DNA of 64,000 bases from contig NZ_JAPPRQ010000044.1 in NCBI RefSeq assembly GCF_026719745.1, forward strand, positions 1-64,000, written 5' to 3'. Shown one piece after another: positions 24,942 through 33,719 of this stretch (the stretch's first letter is position 1; the number at the start of each line of letters is the position of its first letter). The stretch comes from Clostridium sp. ZS2-4 (GTDB lineage Bacteria; Bacillota; Clostridia; Clostridiales; Clostridiaceae). Position numbers and translations under genes: made by a program. The notes under the pieces are model-generated. The model was not told where the DNA came from. It worked only from the letters and a program-made list of their open reading frames with translations, and ran no database searches.

Positions 24942-27764
24942 TTATACTAAATATTTAACCAAGCTATCCTTATCAGTCAATGCAAATTTTCCCTTCTCTA
25001 ATTTCCAATACTGAACTTCTTCAGCTTGCTTATCTATATACTCTACTATCTGTGGATGGCAGGTTGTTATGAAAATTTGGTTAGTTTTTGATAGTTCTAA
25101 AAGAATCTTAACCGCTTGTATAGTATGCTTCTCATCAAAATTTACAAAAGAATCATCTAATATTAGCGGGAGTGGAGGATTAATGTCCTTTATTCTACTT
25201 AGTCTTACAGCCAAAAACAACTGCTCTTTTGTAGCCCTGCTTAAAACGTCTGGAGTATTCTGAATACTTCCATCTTGCAAAATAGTTTTAAACTCTAAAT
25301 TTGTTAAATCCTCCGGTGGAAGTATGTCTGTATACTCCCCTTTTGTAATTTCATATATATACTCACTAGCACCCTTAAGCAGAAAATCTTTAGTTTTTTC
25401 TATAAAATTACTTTGCAATTTTTTCAGTATATACTCTGCTGCTCTTAAAGAAGCATATCTCTTTGCCAAAGGCATTAATCCCTTTCTTCCATTGTTAATA
25501 TTCTCTTCTGCAATTTCAATATTCTCTTCAGCTCTTAGAACTTCAAGTTTGTATTTTAAGTTTTGATGGATTTCCTTAAGCTTTTCTATTTGTTCTTTAA
25601 TATGTATACATTCTCTTTCAGTCTTAACATATTCATCCTGAATTTCTGTGGATAATTTATAATTTTCAAATATCTTTTTATAGTCGGCATCATACTCTGG
25701 ATAATTATTTATAAAAGAAGCATCAAATACACTCTTAAGTGTATTCTCAAGTATTTCTTTTTCCTTCTTTAAGTGAAATATTTCTTTAGCTTCTTCACTT
25801 TTTCGTATATACTCTTCCAAAGCTGTTAAAATTTCTTCTTCCTTATATTTATCTCCAATAACTTCAAATATCTTATCTTCCAATAACGCCTTCCTCTCTT
25901 GTATAATTTCAAATTCCTCAGCAAGTGCTATATGACTGTTTAAAGTTTTAATCATACCACATAACCTATCAGCATTTTTTATCAAATTTCCATCTAATAC
26001 TTCTGTCTCATCTTTACTAAAAACTTCACTAAATTGATATATTAAGCTGAACATTGAAGTTAGTTCCTCATTAATACCCTGTCCGAATTTTGTACATTTA
26101 TTTATCATTTCTTGAAGGTTTATAATTTTATTCTTACTCTCCTTAATTCTTCTAAAATACTCTTTTAGGGTCTCACCAGAGACTTCCCTCTGAAGATTTA
26201 ACAAACTTCTATAATTATCAATCTTATTTTTATTATTTTCAGTTTTTTCGCATAAATCTTTATAGGTTTCTTTCTTGTTTTTTATATCATTACTTATACT
26301 TTCTGCACTAGTTCTTAAATCTTCACTGCTATCAATTTCTCCAACATAGGAAGTATACTTTATTACAGCAAACATACCTCCCAAAACGGCTCCCCCTAAA
26401 GCTAATATGATTCCAGCTCTATAGTTTAAAAATGATAACATAACTCCTAATATAATAATTATTAGGGAAATAGAGAAATATTTTTTTATTAACTTGTCTA
26501 TCTCCTCATTAGTATTTTTAGAATTTGTTTTATCCATAACTTTTCTATTTACTTCTAGTGACTTTAATTCATCTTCAATTGCATTTTTTTTATATGTAAG
26601 TTTCATATATTCATCAATATTATTATTAATATCTTCCAGACTAATAATATCAGTCTTTATACTCAATACTTTATTAAAATCATCAATCCATTCCTCATTG
26701 ATATCTCTTATTTCTTTTATTATTATTTCTTTTTTCTCAATACATTTTTCCTTTAATCCTTTATAATTTTTTATCTTTTCAAGTATTCCAGAAATATTGT
26801 TATAAAAATACTGAATCTTATGTTTATAATTAAAGAGATTGTCTCTTAATTCTTTATCTCCTCCAGTGCGTTTCTTAAATATAAATATATTTTGTGTATA
26901 TTCATACAGTAAATCTTCATACTCCTCTTTAAGACTTATACATCGCTCTGAATCTCCATACTTAAAATTCTTAATATCCTCATCTTTCTCAAAAATCTTA
27001 ATTTTAAGCTCAGTTTCCTTTAACCTTTCATATGAGCTAAAATTACTTTTGATCATTCTCAGAAGGTGAATTCTTTTTTCTTTATTTTTAAGTTTGTCTT
27101 CCTCTTTGCATATTTCTTTATCAATTTCTTCTAATTCTCTACTTTTATCGTAATACTCTTTAACATCACTTGCTGCTTTATCTCTCAACTGAATACCTTT
27201 TTTGATAAGTTTATTATATTCTTTAAATTGAGCTGTGGAAGGGCTCCCATTTTTACCACCTGTTTTTACAGCTTCTTTCTCCATCTCCTTTAATATTTGT
27301 GGAACTTGAGCAATTTCCTTAAAGCCTGCTCCTAAAAATATGGTCTGCATATCATTTACTTCTCTTAAACTTTTTACTCCTGTATTTTGCAATTCATCCA
27401 AGCTTATTGTAAAAAGCTGTTTATAAGTAAAATAATCTATATTGCTGTATATGGTATTGATTGAAACTTCTTTATCCACATTTATGCCTTTAACAACAGG
27501 ATTTTTATTTCCTCTTATATCAATGTTATATATCTCTCCCCCTATAGTTTCAATATCATAATTAACCTGATATTCCACATTGGCAGGAGGCAGTTCTCCC
27601 TTATTTGAAAAGAAACCGAACCCCAAATGTCTTAGAAGCTCCATAAAAGATGATTTTCCAGCTCTGTTATATCCTCCTATTACAACTATTCTTCCACTTA
27701 ATTCATCAAGCTTTTCATCTCTAAAGATACCAAAGTCCTTTATATATATCCTCTTTATCCTCAA
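24942..27764 (-). CDS. YhaN-like SMC/Rad50-type ATPase
   Basis: Protein of 940 residues with an ABC-type ATPase split by long coiled coils. Walker A GGYNRAGKSSFMELL is near 31-45. The region about 185-420 and 480-800 is rich in Glu/Lys heptads. At about 425-465 two hydrophobic segments (SISLIIIILGVMLSFL, then IILALGGAVLGGMFAV) interrupt the coil, a feature of the YhaN branch rather than SbcC/Rad50. The C-terminal ABC signature is near 860 (ATKEQLFLAVRL), Walker B near 882 (LPLILDDSFVNFDE) and the H-loop near 915 (TCHPQIVEYI). It overlaps the nuclease gene before it by four bases, the usual coupling of SbcD/SbcC-like pairs. Role: DNA end processing, inferred from the family. Confidence 0.85.
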   Translation of the reverse strand: MRIKRIYIKDFGIFRDEKLDELSGRIVVIGGYNRAGKSSFMELLRHLGFGFFSNKGELPPANVEYQVNYDIETIGGEIYNIDIRGNKNPVVKGINVDKEVSINTIYSNIDYFTYKQLFTISLDELQNTGVKSLREVNDMQTIFLGAGFKEIAQVPQILKEMEKEAVKTGGKNGSPSTAQFKEYNKLIKKGIQLRDKAASDVKEYYDKSRELEEIDKEICKEEDKLKNKEKRIHLLRMIKSNFSSYERLKETELKIKIFEKDEDIKNFKYGDSERCISLKEEYEDLLYEYTQNIFIFKKRTGGDKELRDNLFNYKHKIQYFYNNISGILEKIKNYKGLKEKCIEKKEIIIKEIRDINEEWIDDFNKVLSIKTDIISLEDINNNIDEYMKLTYKKNAIEDELKSLEVNRKVMDKTNSKNTNEEIDKLIKKYFSISLIIIILGVMLSFLNYRAGIILALGGAVLGGMFAVIKYTSYVGEIDSSEDLRTSAESISNDIKNKKETYKDLCEKTENNKNKIDNYRSLLNLQREVSGETLKEYFRRIKESKNKIINLQEMINKCTKFGQGINEELTSMFSLIYQFSEVFSKDETEVLDGNLIKNADRLCGMIKTLNSHIALAEEFEIIQERKALLEDKIFEVIGDKYKEEEILTALEEYIRKSEEAKEIFHLKKEKEILENTLKSVFDASFINNYPEYDADYKKIFENYKLSTEIQDEYVKTERECIHIKEQIEKLKEIHQNLKYKLEVLRAEENIEIAEENINNGRKGLMPLAKRYASLRAAEYILKKLQSNFIEKTKDFLLKGASEYIYEITKGEYTDILPPEDLTNLEFKTILQDGSIQNTPDVLSRATKEQLFLAVRLSRIKDINPPLPLILDDSFVNFDEKHTIQAVKILLELSKTNQIFITTCHPQIVEYIDKQAEEVQYWKLEKGKFALTDKDSLVKYLV

Positions 27765-29125
27765 CCCTCTTCACCTTTTTCTACCAATTTTTCTATTACA
27801 ATTTCCCCAGCAGCTCTAATAATTTCCTCAATAATTTTTTCATCCAGTTGAATCTTTTCCTGATTAAAATCTTCTTTATCGTACTTTTTTTCAAAGACAC
27901 CACCAAAAGTATTTACTATATCTTTATTCATATTTTCATCTTGAAAAATATCCTGTATGATTTTATCTATTTCTTGAAATACCATATTAGTTTTCCTTAA
28001 GTTTTCAATATCTAAAATTTCCATTCTAGTATTAATTTCTACTGAATCCGTATACATAAATAAATTATTGTCCATGAAATGACTATTCAAAGTCTTGATT
28101 AAGTACTGACTAATATTCTCCTCGTCTTCTCTCAAAATTTCATCTATTTCTCCTCTGCCTTCTATACTCCATTGAACTACATATCCTCTGATAATTTCTG
28201 ACACTGGATATGTACACTTTAAATCTTCAGGAAGATTTGGAATATTATCCAGGATAGTTTGTCCTTTTTCAAGTATAATTTCTTCAAGTTCACTAAGATT
28301 ACTAGGCTTTTTATCCTTACATTCATCTATATTAAGTGTAACTTTTCTCCATACAACTGATGATGCAGGCAAAAAACTGATACTGCTTGAAAAATCCTCA
28401 TTAACTTCTACAAGCAAGCACCCACCTACCCCTTCTTCTCCCATATCTCTTCCCTGAGGAATACCAGAATAAGCTATAACAGGCTTTACACAGTTTATCA
28501 GTTTGCATTTATGAATATGTCCAAGAGCCCAATAGTTTATATTTTCTTTTTCTTTTAATTCTTCCAGAGTACATGGAACATACTTTTTATTTTTAGCCTC
28601 TAATTGGGTATGTAATAACCCTATATTGTATACAGAATTATCTAAAGGTTTATAGGAGTTAACCATTTTTCTTCCCTCCCATTTGCCTCTATATGATTGT
28701 CCTAAAATTCTGGAGACTAATCTTTGATTTTTATATACTTCCAAGATTTCTGCTTCCTCACTATCAAACACATGTACATTTTGTGGTAAATTGAAAAGCC
28801 CTTCGGATTTTTCATAGGGGTCATGATTACCTCTTATCATATATACATGAATATTGTGTTCTTGTAATCTTATACACTGCTTATAAAAAAGTTCTCTTGA
28901 TCTTACTGTTCTTATATCCATGTCATAAGTATCTCCAGATAAAAGCATAAAATCCACTTCATATTTAATAGCACAGCTGCATATTCTTTCAAAAGCTTCA
29001 TAAACGGCATCTTTAAATATTGTCTCAAATTCTTTTATGCCTTCATAATTTGTATGCAAAACACTTCCCAAATGAATATCTGCAGCGTGAATAAACCTTA
29101 GCTTATGATTGATTAATTCTTTCAT
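27761..29125 (-). CDS. YhaO/SbcD-like metallophosphoesterase DNA nuclease
   Basis: Protein of 454 residues with a calcineurin-like phosphoesterase domain and Mre11/SbcD motifs. These are FIHAADIHLGS near 10 (Asp/His metal ligands), LLSGDTYDMD near 58, YMIRGNHDPYEK near 95 (catalytic His), and HTQLE near 185 with LGHIHKCK near 212. The last 200 residues form a capping/ATPase-binding region. The start is set at 29125: AAAGGAGA lies six bases before that ATG, whereas the frame extending to 29146 overlaps the preceding gene's stop. It is translationally coupled to the YhaN-like partner (4-base overlap), so the two should form one nuclease-ATPase complex. Confidence 0.88.
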   Translation of the reverse strand: MKELINHKLRFIHAADIHLGSVLHTNYEGIKEFETIFKDAVYEAFERICSCAIKYEVDFMLLSGDTYDMDIRTVRSRELFYKQCIRLQEHNIHVYMIRGNHDPYEKSEGLFNLPQNVHVFDSEEAEILEVYKNQRLVSRILGQSYRGKWEGRKMVNSYKPLDNSVYNIGLLHTQLEAKNKKYVPCTLEELKEKENINYWALGHIHKCKLINCVKPVIAYSGIPQGRDMGEEGVGGCLLVEVNEDFSSSISFLPASSVVWRKVTLNIDECKDKKPSNLSELEEIILEKGQTILDNIPNLPEDLKCTYPVSEIIRGYVVQWSIEGRGEIDEILREDEENISQYLIKTLNSHFMDNNLFMYTDSVEINTRMEILDIENLRKTNMVFQEIDKIIQDIFQDENMNKDIVNTFGGVFEKKYDKEDFNQEKIQLDEKIIEEIIRAAGEIVIEKLVEKGEEG

Positions 29126-29142
29126 TTTTTTCTCCTTTATAT

Positions 29143-30015
29143 TCATCCTGCCTTTGAAATTTTCTCACTTATCATAAAAAGTTCATCTTTTATTGACAAA
29201 CTGTCTGTCCACTTCTCACTTATATTATCGTATCCATAATATACTCCTGCAATACCACCAGTAATTGTTCCAATAGTATCCTTATCCTCATAAATTTCTA
29301 TTGACTTCAATACAGCTTCTTCATATGATTCGGTATTTAAAAGACACCATAAAGAACATCTTAAGGTATCAACTGCGCATTCTCTTCTAGTAAGTTTACT
29401 TTCATCTATATCCAATATATCTTTATACAATGGAAATTTTTTTAAAACTTCTTTCAGCACATCAATTTTATTTTCTCCTCTAATATATCTGTATACAAGT
29501 ATATTATAAAGTATACATGCCTCTGAAGCAGTTTTACTGTAATGAGTTAAATTTGATTGTTTTTTTGTAATCTCTATCATTCTATCTAAATTATTATAAT
29601 ATAAAGCTATTGGAAGAGTTCTCATTAATGACCCATTTCCAGCACTTCTTCCACCTAACCTTAAATGAGCTTTTAATGAAGCTTTTTTCCAATCCTTATA
29701 TCTTTCATATTCAGCTAACGCTATTCTAATAGTCAATCCTAAATTTTCAGGATTATCATGATAAATTTTAAGAAAAAACTTTCCTATGGAATTAGTTGGC
29801 TCTTTCGGAGACTCTATAATACCTTTTGCAGTTGCCAACATCATCCTGGTATCGTCGGTTACTTCTCCACCAATATCTTCAACAAAATATCTCTTTACAC
29901 CATTATATATTTTTTTGTATCGCTCTTTATTCGGTAAATATTTCAAAAGCTTATTTAACGAGTCTCCACAAGCTGCACCAAACATTCCTCCTCTTATTCT
30001 ATTTATATGCTTCAT
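29143..30015 (-). CDS. ADP-ribosylglycohydrolase family protein
   Basis: Protein of 290 residues of the DraG/ARH family, which removes ADP-ribose from proteins, nucleic acids or small molecules using two Mg ions. Ligand motifs: FGAACGDSLN near 12, GGEVTDDTRMM near 50, GGRSAGNGSLMR near 121, and DKDTIGTITGGIAGVYYG near 245, which supplies the D-x-D-T ligands. The gene is complete, with GGAGGGG before its ATG. It is first of three genes; the YhaO-like nuclease start is only about 18 bases downstream of its stop. Pairing with a DNA-end nuclease complex suggests a role in reversing ADP-ribosylation of DNA or repair proteins, which is inference. Confidence 0.88.
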   Translation of the reverse strand: MKHINRIRGGMFGAACGDSLNKLLKYLPNKERYKKIYNGVKRYFVEDIGGEVTDDTRMMLATAKGIIESPKEPTNSIGKFFLKIYHDNPENLGLTIRIALAEYERYKDWKKASLKAHLRLGGRSAGNGSLMRTLPIALYYNNLDRMIEITKKQSNLTHYSKTASEACILYNILVYRYIRGENKIDVLKEVLKKFPLYKDILDIDESKLTRRECAVDTLRCSLWCLLNTESYEEAVLKSIEIYEDKDTIGTITGGIAGVYYGYDNISEKWTDSLSIKDELFMISEKISKAG

Positions 30016-30036
30016 TTACTCCCCTCCTTATATAAT

Positions 30037-30144
30037 CTAGTTGTAACAACTACTATTTATTGTATTAAAACTTCGTTGAAGTTTTTTGACAAATTGATCA
30101 TTGAACAATAAATATTGATGATTGCAATATATATCAACTTATAG
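30037..30144. repeat. Foldback dispersed repeat, copy 1 of 3
   Basis: This AT-rich block of about 105 bp has outer arms that fold back (GTTGTAACAACTAC... against ...TGATTGCAATATATATCAAC), middle arms TTTATTGT / ACAATAAA, and an inner AAAACTTCGTTGAAGTTTT hairpin. Near-identical blocks lie at 54361-54462 and, inverted, 43325-43428. No coding potential. It occupies a third of the 333-bp gap before the gene at 30349; the remaining AT-rich 200 bp hold no gene that I trust. Confidence 0.8.
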
Positions 30145-30348
30145 CAATTTTAAATTTAATTTGGATAACTTATTATGTATTTATTTTGTATAATTTATAT
30201 TTTATACCTTTTGTATATTTTTAACAATATATCTATTAATTTCATTCCACTGTCTGTTATATATATATTTATTCATTATTTTATTCACATATTGTTATCA
30301 GTATCATATCTTATATATGTAGAAATAATTTCGAAAGGTGACAAACTT

Positions 30349-30981
30349 ATGTATTTTTATCCTCTATTTAGAACAACAATGAAATCTTTTATAAGAATAT
30401 TTCACGCTTCTCCCGATGCACCTCCTGTAGATGTCTATGCAAATGGTAAATTAATAGCTAGAAATTTGCCTTATAAACGTTTTACAGAATATTTAGAAGT
30501 TCCTGCTGGAAACTATAATGTTAAAGTATTTCCTGCTGGTAAAACCATTAATCCAGTTATAAATACTAACTTAACTGTTGAGCCTGAAACTATTTACACA
30601 ATAGCTGCTGCAGATATGTTGGCTAATATTAAACTGCTCCCATATGTTGATTCAATTATGCCTAAAGTAAGAAATAAAGCTTATGTTAGATTCTGTCATC
30701 TGTCTCCTAATACTCCTAAAGTAGATATTACTCTTGCAGATGGCAAAATATTATTTGGTGATGTAGGCTTTGAAGATATGACAAATTATATTGCAGTAGA
30801 CCCTGGAGTATACACACTTCAAGCTAGACCTGCCGGAACTGACAAAGTTGCACTAATCATACCTAACATAAGATTTAAAGAGAACAGATTCTATACAGTT
30901 TATGCAGTAGGACTTTTAGGAAAAAAACCTCCTCTGCAAGTTTTGATACCGCTTGACGGAAACACATACATTGAATTTTAA
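30349..30981 (+). CDS. DUF4397 tandem-domain protein
   Basis: Protein of 210 residues built from two DUF4397-type beta domains at about 12-95 and 100-205. Each has the pattern FIRIFHASPDAPPVDVYANG / YVRFCHLSPNTPKVDITLADG, followed by Y-x-x-V-x-P-G-x-Y and a V-x-P-A-G turn. No signal peptide is seen with this start. It is set by AAAGGTG eight bases upstream, although the frame is open for another 58 hydrophobic codons whose composition looks non-coding. DUF4397 proteins are usually surface or exported; mechanism unknown. It is a monocistronic gene. Confidence 0.8.
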   Translation: MYFYPLFRTTMKSFIRIFHASPDAPPVDVYANGKLIARNLPYKRFTEYLEVPAGNYNVKVFPAGKTINPVINTNLTVEPETIYTIAAADMLANIKLLPYVDSIMPKVRNKAYVRFCHLSPNTPKVDITLADGKILFGDVGFEDMTNYIAVDPGVYTLQARPAGTDKVALIIPNIRFKENRFYTVYAVGLLGKKPPLQVLIPLDGNTYIEF

Positions 30982-31011
30982 GAATGTTACGACATAAATC
31001 ATAAGAGTTAA

Positions 31012-31088
31012 TAGGTGTTTTTAGCTATCAGTTTTGGTGTAAGTCTATGCCAAAACTAAAAAAATGCACTAAAAAACAGCCACCTCAA
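31012..31088 (+). terminator. Nested hairpins after the DUF4397 gene
   Basis: An outer pairing AGGTGTTTTTAG with CTAAAAA...CACCT encloses AGTTTTGG...CCAAAACT. The segment AACAGCCACC can also pair with GGTGCCTGTT just after it. No clean T-run follows, so this is a structured 3' region with terminator function only presumed. Confidence 0.4.
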
Positions 31089-31164
31089 CCGGTGCCTGTT
31101 ATCTAAGAAAGAATATTTTTTCGTTTATTGAAAAAATCAATAACTTTAGCATAAGTAGAATAAT

Positions 31165-31216
31165 TAAAAAGAAGCAAGTTGACCCTTTATTCTATGAGGA
31201 TCGACTAGCTTCTTAA
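31165..31216 (-). terminator. Terminator after the PAP2 gene
   Basis: AAGAAGC-AAGTTGA...TCGACT-AGCTTCTT forms an imperfect long stem; on the minus strand it is followed by TTTTTAATT. It lies just past the stop of the PAP2 gene. Confidence 0.65.
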
Positions 31217-31242
31217 AAGAACAGACCTTTTGACTTTCCAGT

Positions 31243-31920
31243 TTAGTATTTGTATTTCCTATACACAACCAACACTATAAATACCCATATGGCAGAAAAA
31301 GCCCATCCAGCAACTACATCACTCAAGTAATGTACTCCTACATATACTCTACTTATTCCAACTAGCACTGCATAAATAAAAATAAAAATACTACCAAGTA
31401 CAGCTAAAACCTTATTCTTTGCCATGGATAAAATGAAATAAATAGCTAAAAGAGCTCCAGACATAGCTAACAAAGCATGTCCACTCGGAAAACTGTATTG
31501 TCCAATATGAGTATATTTTGTAATATCTACTAACCAATCTCCTTGTGGTCTTGGTCTTCTGACTATATACTTTAATCCCTGACTCATAACTGCAGCTCCC
31601 AGCATATGTGCAGCATACACTACCGCTTCAAAAACTTTATTTCTATAATATAAAATTCCAATAACACTTAAAGTTATTATAACTGCTACTACAGTATCTC
31701 CACTTATACTTAAAAATATAAACACTTTATTTAAAATTTCACTTCTAATACTGTCTACTATACTTATTACTTTATTGTCTAAACTACCTCCAACAGCTTT
31801 AAAACTATCCCCCATCTTAATTATAAGAAATCCAGACCATACGATTGCCAATACCACAAGTATATACAAATAATACATAGGTTCTCTTTTATATTCTCTA
31901 TATGTGCTTCTATATAACAT
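31243..31920 (-). CDS. PAP2-family membrane phosphatase
   Basis: Membrane phosphatase of 225 residues (phosphatidic acid phosphatase type 2 / undecaprenyl-PP phosphatase superfamily). The three signature blocks are present: KYIVRRPRP near 113 (K-x6-R-P), YSFPSGHALLAM near 135 (PSGH) and SRVYVGVHYLSDVVAGW near 185 (S-R-x5-H-x3-D). Six hydrophobic segments are seen. It likely removes phosphate from a lipid phosphate or pyrophosphate on the outer membrane face. AAGGAG lies six bases before the ATG. The M48 protease gene lies directly upstream on the same strand (66-bp gap). Confidence 0.9.
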   Translation of the reverse strand: MLYRSTYREYKREPMYYLYILVVLAIVWSGFLIIKMGDSFKAVGGSLDNKVISIVDSIRSEILNKVFIFLSISGDTVVAVIITLSVIGILYYRNKVFEAVVYAAHMLGAAVMSQGLKYIVRRPRPQGDWLVDITKYTHIGQYSFPSGHALLAMSGALLAIYFILSMAKNKVLAVLGSIFIFIYAVLVGISRVYVGVHYLSDVVAGWAFSAIWVFIVLVVYRKYKY

Positions 31921-31986
31921 ACTATTCTCCTTTTTAAAATTTAATCTCTTAATAGTATACTATCTTTCTATTCCTATGTCATCCAA

Positions 31987-33345
31987 TTATTTATCCATTT
32001 TAGCTTCTGATAAAAAGTATGAGATAAATTTCAAGCTTTTTCCTTCCTCCCAAGGCTTATAAATCTTTAAAAATTCTATGCGTTCTTTTATAGGTGGATG
32101 ATCATATTTCCACATCTTATATAATGGATCTGGATCAGGAATTACTATTCCATGTTTTGACAATTTGTCAAAAGCTGAAACTGCAGCTTCATTATCCTTT
32201 GTTATCTCAATTGCAAAGGTATCTGCCTGTCGTTCCATATAGCAGGAATACGCATTAGCTAAAGGAATCATAAATAGAAGGCATAAATTAATTATAATTA
32301 TGGCTAATGGATATGAGGCTGTATTGCTGAACCTTCTAAATTTAAATCTTCTTTTATATTTTTTAATTAAAATCGGTGCTACCTTGCTTATTATATAAAG
32401 AACAATAAAAATCCCTATTATCTCTAAAAAAATAGATTTTTTAATATGTCCCAAAACATAATGTCCAATTTCATGAGCCATAACAAATCTCAATTCCCTT
32501 AAATTAAGTTTTTTTATGGCTGTATCCCATAAGATAATTCTTTTTGATTTTCCTATACCAGTCATATAAGCATTTATCATGGACGTATCCTTACTTTTAT
32601 CTATCTGAAGAACTGTACATTCCTTTATATTAGCCTTTTCTGTTAGCTGAACCAAACTTCTTTCTATTTTTTTATTTTCTATGGGTTTAAATTTATTAAA
32701 TAAAGGATCTATAATCACAGGTTGAGCTATATACATAAATATAGTTATAGGTATAATTGTGATTCCTGTATATATCCACCACCTTTTAGGATGCCTTTTT
32801 ATAAATCTATAGGGTATCCAAAGAAGCACGAATATTGCCCCAGTATTTAATAAAAAATTTATAAAATAATCTCTAATCCAGCTGCTGAAAGCTTGGTGAG
32901 AAAGTCCAAAAATATGACTCTGAATATATCCACCATAGTATGCTAATGGTAAATTTGCCAAACTATCAATCAAGTTATATATAATTCCATAAATTCCTAC
33001 ACTTAAAAACATATTTTTCCCTATACTATTAGAAAAATTGCTCAATTTAGCAGAGAAACCTGTAAATAATATTACTGCTGGTACTAAAAAACCCATTATT
33101 ATCTTTGCTGCTTGAACTACCCTATCACTTTCATAATACTTCTGTCCTATTCTCTCATATTGATTTTCTACATAAGAAATATTTATACTTTTATTCTTAT
33201 CATTGGTTAACACATCATTTGTCCTCTGACAAATCGCTGTATCTCCTTCCACTGCAAGTACAGTTTGAAATTTTGAAAATTTCAAAATTCCCATAGTCAA
33301 AATAAATATAAAAAATAATATCCATACTTTACTTTTACTTTTCAT
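31987..33345 (-). CDS. M48-family (Ste24/CAAX prenyl protease 1-like) zinc metalloprotease
   Basis: Membrane protease of about 452 residues. Zinc-site motif AHEIGHYVLGH (H-E-x-x-H) is near 310, with the third ligand Glu in CYMERQADTFA near 380. Several hydrophobic segments precede and follow it, as in Ste24 and HtpX. The GTKK-like core ATDTSMINAYMTGIGKSKRI of M48 is seen near 265-285 (KDTSMINAYMTGIG). The start is uncertain. The frame opens at a GTG at 33378, but the first ATG at 33345 directly precedes the signal-like segment and lies 14 bases after AAAGGAG. Substrates unknown; membrane protein quality control is the family role. Confidence 0.85.
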   Translation of the reverse strand: MKSKSKVWILFFIFILTMGILKFSKFQTVLAVEGDTAICQRTNDVLTNDKNKSINISYVENQYERIGQKYYESDRVVQAAKIIMGFLVPAVILFTGFSAKLSNFSNSIGKNMFLSVGIYGIIYNLIDSLANLPLAYYGGYIQSHIFGLSHQAFSSWIRDYFINFLLNTGAIFVLLWIPYRFIKRHPKRWWIYTGITIIPITIFMYIAQPVIIDPLFNKFKPIENKKIERSLVQLTEKANIKECTVLQIDKSKDTSMINAYMTGIGKSKRIILWDTAIKKLNLRELRFVMAHEIGHYVLGHIKKSIFLEIIGIFIVLYIISKVAPILIKKYKRRFKFRRFSNTASYPLAIIIINLCLLFMIPLANAYSCYMERQADTFAIEITKDNEAAVSAFDKLSKHGIVIPDPDPLYKMWKYDHPPIKERIEFLKIYKPWEEGKSLKFISYFLSEAKMDK

Positions 33346-33434
33346 TATATCTAATCTCACTCCTTTAACTTCAACCACACTGTTCTCTATTCACTAATTG
33401 CTAATTCATTGTTTCTGTTCCTAGTACCTGCTTT

Positions 33435-33518
33435 CTGGTCACTGGTCACTGGTCACTGGTCACTGGTCACTGGTCACTGGTCACTGGTCACTGGTCACTG
33501 GTCACTGGTCACTGGTCA
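33435..33518. repeat. Tandem repeat: 12 copies of a 7-bp unit
   Basis: Twelve uninterrupted perfect copies of CTGGTCA. It lies in the 374-bp divergent gap between the M48 protease gene and gltX, upstream of the gltX promoter. The unit resembles that of the CCAGT/CTGGT arms in the composite repeats at 13.6 and 35.2 kb. Upstream CTAGTACCTG (33421-33430) resembles the short repeats at 23883. Confidence 0.95.
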
Positions 33519-33610
33519 CTACTAAGTATACTCCATCTTCTAAAAAAAATTATCAAAATTTTCAAAGAACGTATTAACATAATACACCACAACTAATATT
33601 TATCTCATTG

Positions 33611-33639
33611 TTGACATAAACTATCCTATAGTATATGAT
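33611..33639 (+). promoter_or_regulatory. Sigma-A promoter of gltX
   Basis: TTGACA (33611-33616), 17-base spacer, TATGAT (33634-33639). The predicted start near 33646 gives a leader of about 75 nt that contains the hairpin at 33658-33691. Confidence 0.75.
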
Positions 33640-33657
33640 AAAAATAGCGTTCAGAAT

Positions 33658-33691
33658 ATGCCTTTCGTCCCAAGATGCGGATGGGAGGCAT
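33658..33691 (+). promoter_or_regulatory. Leader hairpin upstream of gltX
   Basis: ATGCCTTTCGTCC (33658-33670) pairs with GGATGGGAGGCAT (33679-33691) through 13 pairs including G-U, followed by TTTAAAATATTT. It lies near the 5' end of the predicted transcript. It has no T-box core and could be an attenuator or a 5' stabiliser. Confidence 0.5.
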
Positions 33692-33719
33692 TTAAAATAT
33701 TTACATAGGAGTGAAAAAT

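Noticed and set aside
30175-30348. 58-residue hydrophobic N-terminal extension of the DUF4397 protein
   Set aside because: The bases are extremely AT-rich, the composition is that of intergenic DNA, and a good ribosome binding site precedes the ATG at 30349.
33435-33518. Possible CRISPR array
   Set aside because: The repeats are 7 bp and directly adjacent with no spacers, and no cas genes are present; it is a simple tandem repeat.
33640-33719. T-box riboswitch before gltX
   Set aside because: The leader is only about 75 nt and lacks the conserved T-box core and a specifier loop; only a small hairpin is present.
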